Source: Sphingobacterium sp. PCS056 (GTDB lineage: Bacteria > Bacteroidota > Bacteroidia > Sphingobacteriales > Sphingobacteriaceae). Taken from it: a stretch of DNA of 64,000 bases. The notes beneath the pieces were generated by a model. That model saw only the letters and a program-made list of their open reading frames with translations, was not told the origin of the DNA and made no database searches. Of this stretch, positions 10,016 to 18,510 are shown piece after piece. Every line of letters starts with the position of its first letter. Position 1 is the first letter of the stretch. The DNA is taken from assembly GCF_023273895.1 (NCBI RefSeq), contig NZ_CP096883.1, positions 3,596,001 through 3,660,000 of the forward strand, given 5' to 3'. The position numbers were made by a program, and so were the translations under genes.

Positions 10016-10058
10016 AACAGGGTGTTGTTAGCTTACTAACAACACCCTGTTTTTTTTA
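10016..10058 (+). terminator. Very strong second terminator after the TonB-dependent receptor
   Basis: A perfect 16-bp stem (10016-10031 with 10036-10051, core CAGGGTGTTGTTAG), loop CTTA and eight T's. It lies about 30 nt after the first terminator. Confidence 0.85.
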
Positions 10059-10181
10059 CATCTTAGGATCCGCTTTGTATCCTTTCTAAAAATATACAAA
10101 GATTATAGTCTTAAACCAATAAACAGGTTATTGTCTATAATTCTCTCTTTGTTGAGATAGCTTTTAATTACAGAAGTCATA

Positions 10182-10220
10182 AAAAAAGGATCAAAACTCC
10201 TCAGAGATTTGATCCTTTTT
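10182..10220 (-). terminator. Terminator of lgt (bidirectional hairpin)
   Basis: Stem AAAAAGGATCAAA (10182-10195) pairs with TTTGATCCTTTTT (10207-10220). On the minus strand seven T's follow, so it probably ends the lgt transcript after a roughly 100-nt 3' UTR. It also has T5 on the plus strand. Confidence 0.65.
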
Positions 10221-10323
10221 CGCTTAATCTAACAAAGCGTCGAAATTTTATTTGTTGTCAATCTAGTAAAATTGACTTTGGATATAGCCTCTTTTATGTT
10301 ATTAAATTTTAGAAATTTCCTGC

Positions 10324-11148
10324 TTAGCGTTTCACTTCTTTTGGCTTTCTAAATATAAAATAGAGTCCACCTAATATAAAAGGAATACTTAAAAGCTGTC
10401 CCATATTTAGTGCCATACCTTGCTCAAAATCTTCTTGATCTATTTTAAACGTTTCGAGATAAAGACGGGCGGAGAAAAGCAATACAAAGAAGAGTCCCAT
10501 TAGAGAACCTGGCTTCTCCATTTTTTTGCTCTTAAATAGGTAAGCAATAATAAAGAAGATGATGATGTAAGCAATAGCTTCATAAAGTTGTCCTGGGTGA
10601 CGGGGCACTTGATCTACATGATCAAAAACAACCGCCCATGGTTTATCCGTTGGTGTACCAATAATCTCCGAATTGAAAAAGTTACCCAAACGAATAAATG
10701 CTCCTGCAATAGGTACGACAACCACCAGACGATCTGCTAACCACAAAAAATTTGTTTTCGTTTTTCTACAGAATAAATATAATGCGGTCAATATACCAAT
10801 AGCACCACCATGGCTAGCCAATCCTGCAAATCCAGTCATCTGAAATTGACCGTTTACAAATTTAAAGGGCAATACCATCTCCCACAAATGGTCTTTATAA
10901 TAATCGAATTCATAAAATAGACAATGACCTAATCTTGCGCCAATTAAAGTGCCAAGAAAGATATAAATACTCAATTGATCCAATAATTCTTGACTCTTAT
11001 TTTCATTTCTGAATATTTTAAGCATGATCATATACGATACTGCAAAAGCCGCTAGCCAACATAATGCATAGTAACGAAGACCAAAAGTGCCGATTTTAAA
11101 TATTTCAGGATCTAAATTCCAATGTATGACGCTGAATAAATTCTCCAT
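10324..11148 (-). CDS. lgt: Prolipoprotein diacylglyceryl transferase
   Basis: Inner-membrane enzyme that transfers diacylglycerol from phosphatidylglycerol to the lipobox Cys of prelipoproteins, the first step of lipoprotein maturation. Its 274 residues have about seven hydrophobic helices. Family motifs are seen: ASHGGAIG (the catalytic HGG loop) and IRLGNFFNSE with the conserved Arg, Asn and Glu. The family length is 260-290, so it is complete. The window encodes several probable substrates (adaptor, channel, PstS-like and sugar-dehydrogenase lipoproteins). It is monocistronic on the minus strand. Confidence 0.95.
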   Translation of the reverse strand: MENLFSVIHWNLDPEIFKIGTFGLRYYALCWLAAFAVSYMIMLKIFRNENKSQELLDQLSIYIFLGTLIGARLGHCLFYEFDYYKDHLWEMVLPFKFVNGQFQMTGFAGLASHGGAIGILTALYLFCRKTKTNFLWLADRLVVVVPIAGAFIRLGNFFNSEIIGTPTDKPWAVVFDHVDQVPRHPGQLYEAIAYIIIFFIIAYLFKSKKMEKPGSLMGLFFVLLFSARLYLETFKIDQEDFEQGMALNMGQLLSIPFILGGLYFIFRKPKEVKR

Positions 11149-11279
11149 ATTGTCTGTTAATTTTTTATAAGCGTAAATATAATGTTTAAAATCATTTTCA
11201 TAACATCATTTAATAGGAATAAAGCTAAAAAACGGAGAAAAGTGCGTGATATCGTCCCAGATTAAATAAATTCAATTTT

Positions 11280-11287
11280 TACTTTTG
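11280..11287 (+). promoter_or_regulatory. -7 promoter box of the M42 peptidase gene
   Basis: TACTTTTG matches TAnnTTTG and lies 49 nt before the ATG at 11337. The -33 element is poor. Confidence 0.45.
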
Positions 11288-11336
11288 TGGTTACTATAAT
11301 TTTTCATAATTTGACGTCGGAAATAAAATTTGGAGC

Positions 11337-12451
11337 ATGGCAGACAAGAAGAAGAAAGAAAATAAACATATTTCAATAGTAACAAAGGACTCGATTTCTT
11401 TTTTGAAAAATATATTAATAATCCATCACCAACTGGATTTGAATGGGAGGGACAGCGCCTGTGGTTAGATTATTTGAAGCCATATGTTGACGAAACATTT
11501 ACGGACAATTATGGTACTGCTGTAGGAGTGATCAATCCTCAGGCTGAATATAAAGTAGTTATAGAAGCTCATGCTGATGAGATTTCTTGGTTTGTTAACT
11601 ACATCACAAAAGATGGATTAATTTATGTCATCCGCAATGGTGGTTCGGATCATCAGATCGCGCCATCCAAGAAAGTAAATATTCATACCGATAAAGGGAT
11701 TGTAAAAGCAGTATTTGGCTGGCCCGCAATCCATACACGTTCTGGCGAGAAAGAAGAAGCACCTACTTTAAAAAATATCTTCCTCGATTGTGGCTGTATT
11801 TCCAAGGAAGAAGTAGAAGCATTAGGTATTCATGTCGGTTGCGTGGTTACTTATGAAGATGAATTCAGTATCCTGAATAACCGTTACTACGTAGGTCGGG
11901 CAATGGATAACCGTGCTGGTGGCTTTATGATTGCAGAGGTAGCGCGTTTACTCAAAGAAAATAAGAAAAAATTGCCATTTGGCTTGTATATAGTGAACTC
12001 TGTACAAGAAGAAATCGGTCTACGTGGCGCTGAAATGATCGCACAACGCATCAAACCTAATGTTGCAATCGTCACCGATGTGACACACGATACGCAAACA
12101 CCGATGATCAACAAGATCACGCAAGGGGATCTGTCATCTGGAGGTGGACCTGTATTATCGTATGCACCAGCTGTACAGATTAATCTAAACAAATTGTTGG
12201 TTCAAGTTGCGGAAAAAAATGCAATTCCTTTTCAACGTCAAGCTTCGTCACGATCTACGGGTACAGACACCGACGCATTTGCATACAGTAACGGAGGTGT
12301 GCCATCTGCTTTGATTTCCTTACCTTTACGCTACATGCATACTACGGTAGAAATGGTGCATAAAGAAGATGTGGACAATGTGATCCGATTGATTTATGAG
12401 ACATTATTGAATATTGAAGCAGGACAGGACTTTAGAACTTTTAGTAATTAA
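11337..12451 (+). pseudogene. M42 family metallopeptidase (glutamyl/deblocking aminopeptidase type), N-terminal frameshift
   Basis: The natural start appears to be the ATG at 11337, whose frame gives MADKKKKENKH and then a family-like 'VTKDSISF'. At the T-run 11399-11404 the frame shifts. The next frame continues with FFEKYINNPSPTGFEWEG, typical of M42 N-termini, and runs on to 12451. One missing T restores a 371-residue protein. As given, translation from 11337 stops after about 43 codons, and the main frame has a first ATG only at 11474 (325 residues). The rest is intact, with metal ligands and catalytic residues in AHADE, MDNRAGG, EEIGLRGAE, TDVTHDT and MHTTVEMVH. M42 enzymes are cytoplasmic dizinc aminopeptidases. 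Either the assembly lost a base or the gene is freshly broken. Confidence 0.85.
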
Positions 12452-12489
12452 TAGAAAAACATATATTTCAAATACTTATAATAAATTTT

Positions 12490-12822
12490 ATGGAAAATAA
12501 TCAAAATCAAAACGAATTGAGTATCGAGTTGACAGAAGAAGTAGCAGAAGGGATCTACTCAAATCTAGCGATCATTACACATTCAAACACAGAGTTTGTG
12601 ATTGACTTCGTACGTGTAATGCCAGGTGTGCCGAAAGCTAAAGTGAAATCTAGAATCGTTTTGACACCTGAACATGCTAAGCGTTTGTTAGGTGCATTAC
12701 AAGATAACGTTATCCGCTTTGACGCTATTGCTGCTGCTGGAAACCAAACTACTGATGCAGAAGTAATCGGTGGTGATCCAACTGTTGCGTTCCCTTTTGG
12801 AGGAACAACAGGTCAAGCGTAA
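12490..12822 (+). CDS. DUF3467 domain-containing protein
   Basis: A 110-residue cytoplasmic protein of the DUF3467 family. The family pattern is clear: GIYSNLAIITHSNTEFVIDFV, then a PGVPKAKVKSRIVLTPEHAKRLL block, then an Ala/Gly-rich tail. It lies 38 nt after the M42 peptidase gene on the same strand and may be cotranscribed with it. A strong terminator follows. The function is unknown. Confidence 0.88.
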   Translation: MENNQNQNELSIELTEEVAEGIYSNLAIITHSNTEFVIDFVRVMPGVPKAKVKSRIVLTPEHAKRLLGALQDNVIRFDAIAAAGNQTTDAEVIGGDPTVAFPFGGTTGQA

Positions 12823-12860
12823 TTTTTCGCATTACAAAATGCAATAAATCAGCTTTTTAG

Positions 12861-12894
12861 AAGAGCTATAGCCAGCGGCTATAGCTCTTTTTCT
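12861..12894 (+). terminator. Terminator of the M42-DUF3467 unit
   Basis: A perfect 13-bp stem AAGAGCTATAGCC / GGCTATAGCTCTT (12861-12873 and 12877-12889) with loop AGC, followed by a T-rich tract. Confidence 0.88.
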
Positions 12895-12963
12895 TTTAAA
12901 ACCAAATAACCGTGCTTTTAGGCTTGAATTTTGTTTAAATTTAAGTCACTAAAATTATATTGT

Positions 12964-14472
12964 ATGGATATTCAAGTCAGGAACTTGACGAAGAAAGATT
13001 ATGTTGATTTGAGAAGGTCAATGACCGAAGCTTACCAAGGAGTGGGAGATGTCTGGACAAGAGAAAATATTGTCGATCTCATCGATTTATTTCCAGAGGG
13101 GCAGTTATGTGTAGAAATTGATGGCCATGTGGTCGCTTGTGCACTTTCTATTATTTTAAACTCGAAGAAAAGTAATATATACGACAGCTATTACGAAATT
13201 ATTGACGACGGAAAATTTTCCAAACATACCAGCGATGGAGATACCCTCTACGGGATAGAAGTGTTCGTACATCCAGATCATAGGGCTTTAAGGTTAGGAA
13301 GACGTCTATATGATGCACGAAAAGAACTCTGTGAGCAGATGAACTTGAAATCTATTATAGCTGGAGGTAGGATTCCCAATTATCACAACTATTCGGATAA
13401 AATGAGTCCAAGGACATACATTGAAAAAGTAAAGAGAAAAGAGATTTTTGATCCGACCTTAACTTTTCAATTGTCCAACGACTTTCATGTTAAAAAAATA
13501 TTGAAGCATTATCTTCCAGAAGATTCCGAATCCATGGAGTTTGCCACCTTATTAGAATGGAATAATATTTATTATGAGTCGGAATCACGCTCTATATCAA
13601 CAACCAAACAAACAATCCGTTTAGGTTTGGTACAATGGCAAATGCGTTTATTTGACAATATTGATGCGTTTTATGATCAGATTGAGTTCTTTGTCGATAC
13701 GGTAAGTGATTATGGAACAGATTTTATTATGTTTCCCGAATTTTTCAATTCGCCATTAATGAGTCCTTATAATGAATTACCAGAACGGTTGGCGATGGAA
13801 AAATTAGCGGAGAAGACTTCTGAGATTATTGATAAAATCCAACAATTTGCAGTTTCCTATAATGTCAATATCATCGCTGGATCGATGCCTATTATGGAAA
13901 ATAAAAAGTTGTATAACATTTCTTATCTCTGTCACCGGAACGGTAAACTGGATTCTTTTAAAAAGATACACATAACTCCAAATGAAAGTAAATACTATGG
14001 AATGACAGGAGGTAATGAAGTAAAAGTATTTGATACCGATTGTGGAAAAGTAGGTTTATTGATTTGTTATGATGTCGAATTTCCTGAACTCAGCCGCATC
14101 CTCGCAGATCAAGGCATGCAGATCTTATTTGTCCCATTTATGACCGACACACAAAATGGTTATATTCGTGTCAGGTCTTGCGCTCAGGCTCGTGCTATTG
14201 AAAATGAATGTTATGTTGCGATAGCGGGATCTGTGGGCAATCTACCCCGTGTTAATAATATGGATATTCAATATTCACAATCAGCGGTATTTACTCCATC
14301 AGATTTTGCATTTCCAAATAATGCGATTAAGGCAGAAGCAACTCCAAATACCGAAATGGTATTGATTGCTGATGTGGATCTATATGCACTTCGCGACCTT
14401 CACGAATATGGTACAGTCAAAATTATGAAAGATCGTCGAAAAGACCTATATGAAGTCAAGCTGTTGAAATAA
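12964..14472 (+). CDS. Bifunctional GNAT acetyltransferase / carbon-nitrogen hydrolase (nitrilase superfamily)
   Basis: A 502-residue fusion. The ATG at 12964 (MDIQVRNL) is preferred; a TTG 33 nt upstream would add residues unlike the family. Residues about 1-210 form a GNAT domain (IEVFVHPDHRALRLGRRLYDAR carries the acetyl-CoA loop). Residues about 220-500 form a nitrilase-type domain with the catalytic set Glu (MFPEFF), Lys (FKKIHI) and Cys (LICYDVEFPE). Proteins with this order occur widely in Bacteroidota and Proteobacteria; the substrate is not established. The two activities may act on one amine/amide metabolite (inference). It is monocistronic and ends at a bidirectional terminator. 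Confidence 0.9.
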   Translation: MDIQVRNLTKKDYVDLRRSMTEAYQGVGDVWTRENIVDLIDLFPEGQLCVEIDGHVVACALSIILNSKKSNIYDSYYEIIDDGKFSKHTSDGDTLYGIEVFVHPDHRALRLGRRLYDARKELCEQMNLKSIIAGGRIPNYHNYSDKMSPRTYIEKVKRKEIFDPTLTFQLSNDFHVKKILKHYLPEDSESMEFATLLEWNNIYYESESRSISTTKQTIRLGLVQWQMRLFDNIDAFYDQIEFFVDTVSDYGTDFIMFPEFFNSPLMSPYNELPERLAMEKLAEKTSEIIDKIQQFAVSYNVNIIAGSMPIMENKKLYNISYLCHRNGKLDSFKKIHITPNESKYYGMTGGNEVKVFDTDCGKVGLLICYDVEFPELSRILADQGMQILFVPFMTDTQNGYIRVRSCAQARAIENECYVAIAGSVGNLPRVNNMDIQYSQSAVFTPSDFAFPNNAIKAEATPNTEMVLIADVDLYALRDLHEYGTVKIMKDRRKDLYEVKLLK

Positions 14473-14480
14473 TAAAACAC

Positions 14481-14516
14481 AAAAAAGGGATTTAATTACT
14501 TAAATCCCTTTTTTTG
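14481..14516. terminator. Bidirectional terminator between GNAT-nitrilase and cold-shock genes
   Basis: Stem AAAAAAGGGATTTAA (14481-14495) pairs with TTAAATCCCTTTTTT (14500-14514). It is flanked by A and T tracts and lies between convergent genes. Confidence 0.85.
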
Positions 14517-14533
14517 ATATACAACGGTCAATG

Positions 14534-14983
14534 TTATTTTTGCAATTTAACATTAACGGCATTCATACCTTTTAATCCTTTTTCTGTTTCAAAAGTAACT
14601 TTATCATTCTCTTTAACAGCGTCAATTAGACCATTAACGTGGAAAAATATTTTATCCTGAGTTTTGAGATCACGGATGAAACCAAAACCTTTATCAGTAT
14701 TGTAAAAATTCACAATACCTGATTTGATTAAATCTTCTGGATTTGCTTCATATTTAGCAGTTGATATCGCGATATCTTCTACATTAATTTTTGTTTTTTT
14801 CGTTGGATCAGGAGGTGTTGAAGTTATATTTCCATATTCATCGACATAAACAAACATTTCTTCTAGACTTTTACCTTTATCGGTATTGTTCTTTCTTTCT
14901 TCTTTCTTTTGTTCCTTATCTTGTTTCTTTTTTAACTTCTTTTTCTCTTTTTCTTTTTTGCTAAAACTTTCTGAACTACTCAT
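14534..14983 (-). CDS. Cold-shock-domain protein with Lys-rich N-terminal extension
   Basis: A 149-residue protein. The C-terminal part (about 83-149) is a cold-shock domain with RNP1-like KGFGFI and RNP2-like KIFFHV motifs that bind single-stranded RNA or DNA. The N-terminal 35 residues are almost entirely Lys, Glu, Ser and Gln (KKEKEKKKLKKK), followed by an acidic linker. This layout is common in Bacteroidota and differs from the 66-70 residue CspA type. The basic tail probably gives extra nucleic-acid contact (inference). A -7 box about 160 nt upstream implies a long 5' leader, as is usual for cold-shock genes. Confidence 0.88.
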   Translation of the reverse strand: MSSSESFSKKEKEKKKLKKKQDKEQKKEERKNNTDKGKSLEEMFVYVDEYGNITSTPPDPTKKTKINVEDIAISTAKYEANPEDLIKSGIVNFYNTDKGFGFIRDLKTQDKIFFHVNGLIDAVKENDKVTFETEKGLKGMNAVNVKLQK

Positions 14984-15152
14984 TTATTTATTTAAAATTA
15001 ATATTAAACCATATTAAACTACTCAATTTTTAGCAGTTTAATTAAACAAAAATCATCGCATTAAATAAATTCAAAGGTGAAAGCCATATCTCGAATTAAG
15101 AAAAATTGATATGTTTTAAAACGTAAGGACTCTGCTTAATGACACAAATATA
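14984..15152 (-). promoter_or_regulatory. Promoter and long 5' leader of the cold-shock gene
   Basis: On the minus strand the -7 box TATATTTG lies at 15152-15145, giving a leader of about 155 nt. Within the leader, AAACTGCT and AGTAGTTT (plus-strand span about 15014-15037) form an imperfect hairpin next to the palindrome GTTTAATTAAAC. A long folding leader is typical of temperature-controlled cold-shock mRNAs. The -33 box is weak. Confidence 0.4.
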
Positions 15153-15207
15153 CTAAAAATTAGTGAATATTATATTTTATTCATAAAAAATCCGACAAAA
15201 TAACAAT

Positions 15208-15771
15208 TTAATTTAAGCTTGGTGATTGTGGAAAATTTGCTACATGAGCATACTTAGCTCCCAGACTGATAACAGCCTCTTTCCAAAGTAGTTCCGTGTC
15301 CTTTTCAAACACTAAAGCTGTTGGAAATTTATTTTGAACAGCCCAACTGTTTACGTTAATTTCTGCGTCTAATTGTGCTGGCTGCCAGCCAGAATAGCCT
15401 AAGAAAAATTTCACTTCATCCTCTTTGATTTTTCCTTCATTGATCAATGAAAATAGTAATTCTGGGTCTCCTCCAAAATAGATATTTTCACGGATTTCAT
15501 CACCACTTAATAGCAGATCAAACCGCGAGTGGATGAAAAATAATTCATTTTGTGCCACAGGTCCACCAATATGAAGCGGAAATGTGCATGTTGCCATTTC
15601 TTTAACAAGGTCTCCAACACAGCCTACCACTTTTTTATTGAGAATAAACCCTAGGGTTCCTTCATGATCATGATTGCACAACAAAATGACCGATCGCTCG
15701 AAGTCGGTGTCGAGCATAAAGGGTTCAGATATTAGTAAACAGCCTGTTTGTGGATCAAGTTCGTTAAACAT
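15208..15771 (-). CDS. YqgE/AlgH family protein
   Basis: A 187-residue cytoplasmic protein of the UPF0301 (YqgE/AlgH) family. It begins with the typical GCLLISEPFMLDTDFERSVILLCNH block, followed by GTLGFILNKK and HIGGPV, and has the FLGYSGWQPAQLDAEI block in the second half. In Pseudomonas AlgH affects alginate expression; no biochemical activity is firmly established. It is monocistronic, divergent from pdxH. Confidence 0.93.
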   Translation of the reverse strand: MFNELDPQTGCLLISEPFMLDTDFERSVILLCNHDHEGTLGFILNKKVVGCVGDLVKEMATCTFPLHIGGPVAQNELFFIHSRFDLLLSGDEIRENIYFGGDPELLFSLINEGKIKEDEVKFFLGYSGWQPAQLDAEINVNSWAVQNKFPTALVFEKDTELLWKEAVISLGAKYAHVANFPQSPSLN

Positions 15772-15871
15772 TTTCTTTATAAATTAGACTTATAGTACAA
15801 TAAAATTAATGCCAAAGTCATTTTGCTGATTAATTTATACTAGATTAGTCGATAAAAATAAGTGAATTTAG

Positions 15872-15879
15872 TATGTTTG
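15872..15879 (+). promoter_or_regulatory. -7 promoter box of the pdxH-nuoC-nuoD unit
   Basis: TATGTTTG matches TAnnTTTG and lies 22 nt before the pdxH ATG. No clear -33 box. Confidence 0.45.
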
Positions 15880-15901
15880 TGACATACATAAATTTAAAGT
15901 C

Positions 15902-16555
15902 ATGGCAATCGAACACAAAGATATTGCCGCTATCCGACAAGATTATGCATTGGGTAATCTAAGTGAAAGCGACGTTAGCAACGATCCTTTAGTGCAATTT
16001 GAAAAATGGTTTAACGAAGCTATTCATAGTGAGGTGCTTGAAGCCAACGCAATGGTTTTATCCACAGTGGGAGAGTTTGCTTTACCTTCATCACGGATTG
16101 TATTATTAAAAGATCTGAAAAATAATGGATTTAGTTTTTTTACAAACTTCAATAGTCGCAAAGGTATAGAAATGTTTGGCAACCCACATGTGGCAGCATT
16201 ATTTTTCTGGCCAGAACTGCAGCGTCAGGTGCGTATTGAAGGATTAATAGAAAAGCTTCCAGCAGAAGATTCGGACGAATATTTTCAATCTAGACCCAAA
16301 GGAAGTCGCATTGGTGCTTTAGCATCACCACAGAGTGAAACCATTCCCAATCGTTCTTTTTTAGAGGGAAGAGTAGCAGATCTTGAAAAGCAATTTGAAA
16401 ACCAAGAATTGGTACCTCGACCAGAGTTTTGGGGCGGTTACTTAATTAAGCCACTATATATCGAATTTTGGCAAGGTCGCTCTAGTCGTCTACACGATAG
16501 AATTGCTTTCCAAAAAGTTTCTGATTCTTGGAAAATAATACGCTTAGCACCTTAG
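15902..16555 (+). CDS. pdxH: Pyridoxamine 5'-phosphate oxidase
   Basis: FMN-dependent enzyme oxidising pyridoxine or pyridoxamine 5'-phosphate to pyridoxal 5'-phosphate, the last step of vitamin B6 synthesis and salvage. Its 217 residues are standard length. Seen are SSRIVLLK and [13 protein letters not shown] (FMN binding), the QSETI segment, and the C-terminal substrate loop RLHDR with the closing W-x-I-x-RLAP. It is the first gene of a unit with nuoC starting 4 nt after its stop. No functional link between PLP and complex I is evident. Confidence 0.95.
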   Translation: MAIEHKDIAAIRQDYALGNLSESDVSNDPLVQFEKWFNEAIHSEVLEANAMVLSTVGEFALPSSRIVLLKDLKNNGFSFFTNFNSRKGIEMFGNPHVAALFFWPELQRQVRIEGLIEKLPAEDSDEYFQSRPKGSRIGALASPQSETIPNRSFLEGRVADLEKQFENQELVPRPEFWGGYLIKPLYIEFWQGRSSRLHDRIAFQKVSDSWKIIRLAP

Positions 16556-16559
16556 TATC

Positions 16560-17051
16560 ATGAATACGCAAGAAATTTCAACTCTAATCGTTTCCAGATT
16601 CGGACAACATGCTATTGAAAAGATTGAGGAGACGGGGCTTCAGCCAGCACTTTTTGTTCAAGTCGATCTTTTAGAAGATATCTGCTTTTATTTACGGGAC
16701 GAAGAAGGATTATATTTTGATTTTTTAAACAATATCTCGGCAGTTGACCTCCATGAAAATGGATTTTTAATCACCTATCACCTAACATCTATTCCTTATT
16801 TACATACCTTGGTGTTGAAGGTGTTAATCGAGAATGATCGAGATGAAGCACATCTGCCAGAGGTTCCATCCGTGTCAGCCGTATGGAAAACAGCAGATTG
16901 GCATGAACGCGAAGCATTTGATCTGATGGGCATATTTTTTACCAATCATCCTGATCTCCGGCGTATCTTACTTCCTGACGATTGGGAAGGCTACCCCTTA
17001 AGAAAAGATTATCAAGATCCTGAAAGTTATCATGGAATCAAAATTAAATAA
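16560..17051 (+). CDS. nuoC: NADH-quinone oxidoreductase subunit C
   Basis: Peripheral-arm subunit of respiratory complex I (30-kDa family). Its 163 residues carry the family signature [19 protein letters not shown] followed by [22 protein letters not shown]. It is a separate gene, not fused to nuoD. It sits between pdxH (4-nt gap) and nuoD (23-nt gap). No nuoA or nuoB precedes it and no nuoE-N follows, unlike the contiguous nuo operon usual in the phylum. Confidence 0.95.
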   Translation: MNTQEISTLIVSRFGQHAIEKIEETGLQPALFVQVDLLEDICFYLRDEEGLYFDFLNNISAVDLHENGFLITYHLTSIPYLHTLVLKVLIENDRDEAHLPEVPSVSAVWKTADWHEREAFDLMGIFFTNHPDLRRILLPDDWEGYPLRKDYQDPESYHGIKIK

Positions 17052-17074
17052 ATAAGAACTCGATAACAACAAAT

Positions 17075-18271
17075 ATGTCGAATACGAAATATACTGCTGC
17101 TTTAGAAAAATATGAACAACATCTAGCAAGTATTGGCTCTCAGGAAATGATTATAAATATGGGGCCTCAACATCCTTCCACGCACGGTGTGCTTCGATTG
17201 CAGTTGATAACTGATGGTGAAATCGTAAAAGAGGTTATTCCGCATTTGGGTTATTTGCATCGGTGTTTTGATAAACATGCCGAATCCATGAACTATGGAA
17301 AGAGTATTCCGTTTACAGATCGGTTAGACTATTTATCGTCGATGAATAATAGCCATGCATTTGTAATGGGAGTAGAAAGAATGTTGGGTATCGCCGATAA
17401 AATTCCAAAAAGAGTAGAATATATACGTGTATTGGTCTGCGAACTTAACCGCATCGCCTCACATTTGATCGGAATAGGGACATACGGTATCGATATTGGT
17501 GCATTTACACCATTTATGTGGTGTTTTAGAGATCGGGAACATATCATGAATATGCTGGAATGGGTATCCGGTTCACGTATGTTGTACAATTATATTTGGG
17601 TGGGAGGTTTATTTTACGATCTACCTGTAGGTTTCGAACAGCGATGTGCCGAATTTATCACCTATTTTAAACCAAAATTGGTAGAACTTGATCAATTATT
17701 GACCGAAAATCAAATCTTTATATCCAGAACAGCTAACATTGGTATATTGCCAGCCGATGTTGCCATTAATTATGGTGTATCGGGGCCCATGTTAAGAGCG
17801 TCAGGAATAAAATGGGATCTCAGGAGAATCGATGCCTATTCTGCGTACCCAGAGATTGATTTTGAAATCCCAATCGGAAAAGGAGAGATGGGATCAGTGG
17901 GCGATTGTTGGGACCGTTATAAAATACGTGTTGATGAAGTAAAAGAATCAGTAAAGATCATTGAACAATGTTTGGAAAGACTAGTAAAAGATTTTCCACG
18001 CACCGATACGTTTGACCCTAGGGCTTTAGTGCCTAAAAAAGTAAATTTAAAAGCACAAGATTATTATGTACGAGCAGAAAATCCGAAAGGTGAATTAGGG
18101 TTTTACTTCGTCACTCAAGAAAAGTCTGATATCCCCAAAAGAGTGAAAGCACGTGGCCCCAGTTTTAATAATCTTTCTGTATTACCTGAATTGGGGAAAG
18201 GAACCCTGATAGCAGACCTCATCGCCATATTGGGTTCTATGGATATCGTACTGGGCGAGGTGGATCGTTAA
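17075..18271 (+). CDS. nuoD: NADH-quinone oxidoreductase subunit D
   Basis: The 49-kDa subunit of complex I, which forms much of the quinone-binding cavity with NuoB. Its 398 residues are complete, with N-terminal [11 protein letters not shown] (quinone-site His), GYLHRCFDK (quinone-site Tyr) and the closing VLGEVDR. It is last in the pdxH-nuoC-nuoD unit. Downstream lie 239 nt with a promoter-like element and a terminator, then an unrelated glycosyltransferase. The partner subunits must be encoded outside this window if complex I is made. Confidence 0.96.
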   Translation: MSNTKYTAALEKYEQHLASIGSQEMIINMGPQHPSTHGVLRLQLITDGEIVKEVIPHLGYLHRCFDKHAESMNYGKSIPFTDRLDYLSSMNNSHAFVMGVERMLGIADKIPKRVEYIRVLVCELNRIASHLIGIGTYGIDIGAFTPFMWCFRDREHIMNMLEWVSGSRMLYNYIWVGGLFYDLPVGFEQRCAEFITYFKPKLVELDQLLTENQIFISRTANIGILPADVAINYGVSGPMLRASGIKWDLRRIDAYSAYPEIDFEIPIGKGEMGSVGDCWDRYKIRVDEVKESVKIIEQCLERLVKDFPRTDTFDPRALVPKKVNLKAQDYYVRAENPKGELGFYFVTQEKSDIPKRVKARGPSFNNLSVLPELGKGTLIADLIAILGSMDIVLGEVDR

Positions 18272-18322
18272 TTCGGGACTTTGTAATTTTTATGTTATGA
18301 ACAGGCGGAAAAACGCAAATTC

Positions 18323-18354
18323 TTTGCTTGGTAAAACCTTTTATCATATATTTG
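18323..18354 (+). promoter_or_regulatory. Bacteroidota-type promoter in the nuoD downstream gap
   Basis: TTTG (18323-18326), a 20-nt spacer and TATATTTG (18347-18354). It drives only about 60 nt before a strong terminator, so it may produce a small RNA or a terminated leader. Confidence 0.55.
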
Positions 18355-18359
18355 TAGTC

Positions 18360-18424
18360 TCATAATTTAAGTTTATAATTGGTTAATAAAAGTCCGCTAT
18401 TGCAAAATAGTGGACTTTTTTATT
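18360..18424 (+). ncRNA. Candidate small RNA or attenuated leader (about 60-65 nt)
   Basis: The span runs from the predicted start of the 18323-18354 promoter to the T-tract of the terminator at 18388-18422. There is no reading frame of note inside. It could be a stand-alone sRNA. Alternatively, the promoter and terminator belong to different units (terminator of nuoD, chance promoter). The ends are inferred. Confidence 0.3.
18388..18422 (+). terminator. Terminator upstream of the glycosyltransferase gene
   Basis: Stem AAAAGTCCGCTATT (18388-18401) pairs with AATAGTGGACTTTT (18406-18419) with one G-U pair, then T's. Confidence 0.8.
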
Positions 18425-18510
18425 TTTGATATACACCTATTATTGACATCAAAGTCCAATCAAAATCCCAATATAATTAGTAACTTTACCACATACAAAA
18501 TGTTTTTAAA

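Larger units (their letters stand above)
9986..10323. other. Gene-free stretch with tandem hairpins between the receptor gene and lgt
   Basis: No open reading frame is supported. It holds a 16-bp perfect hairpin with T-tract (10016-10058) and an inverted repeat CTTTGTAT / ATACAAAG (10073-10080 and 10094-10101). A second inverted repeat follows, ATTATAG / CTATAAT (10102-10108 and 10135-10141), with AATAA / TTATT nested inside, and then a 14-bp bidirectional hairpin (10182-10220). The tract 10073-10220 could fold as a small structured RNA, but no promoter of the standard type was found for it. Confidence 0.4.

Noticed and set aside
11395..11410. Programmed ribosomal frameshifting in the M42 gene
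   Set aside because: The T-run is followed by G and A's without a downstream stem-loop or an internal Shine-Dalgarno-like site, and the family has no known recoding. A lost base is simpler.
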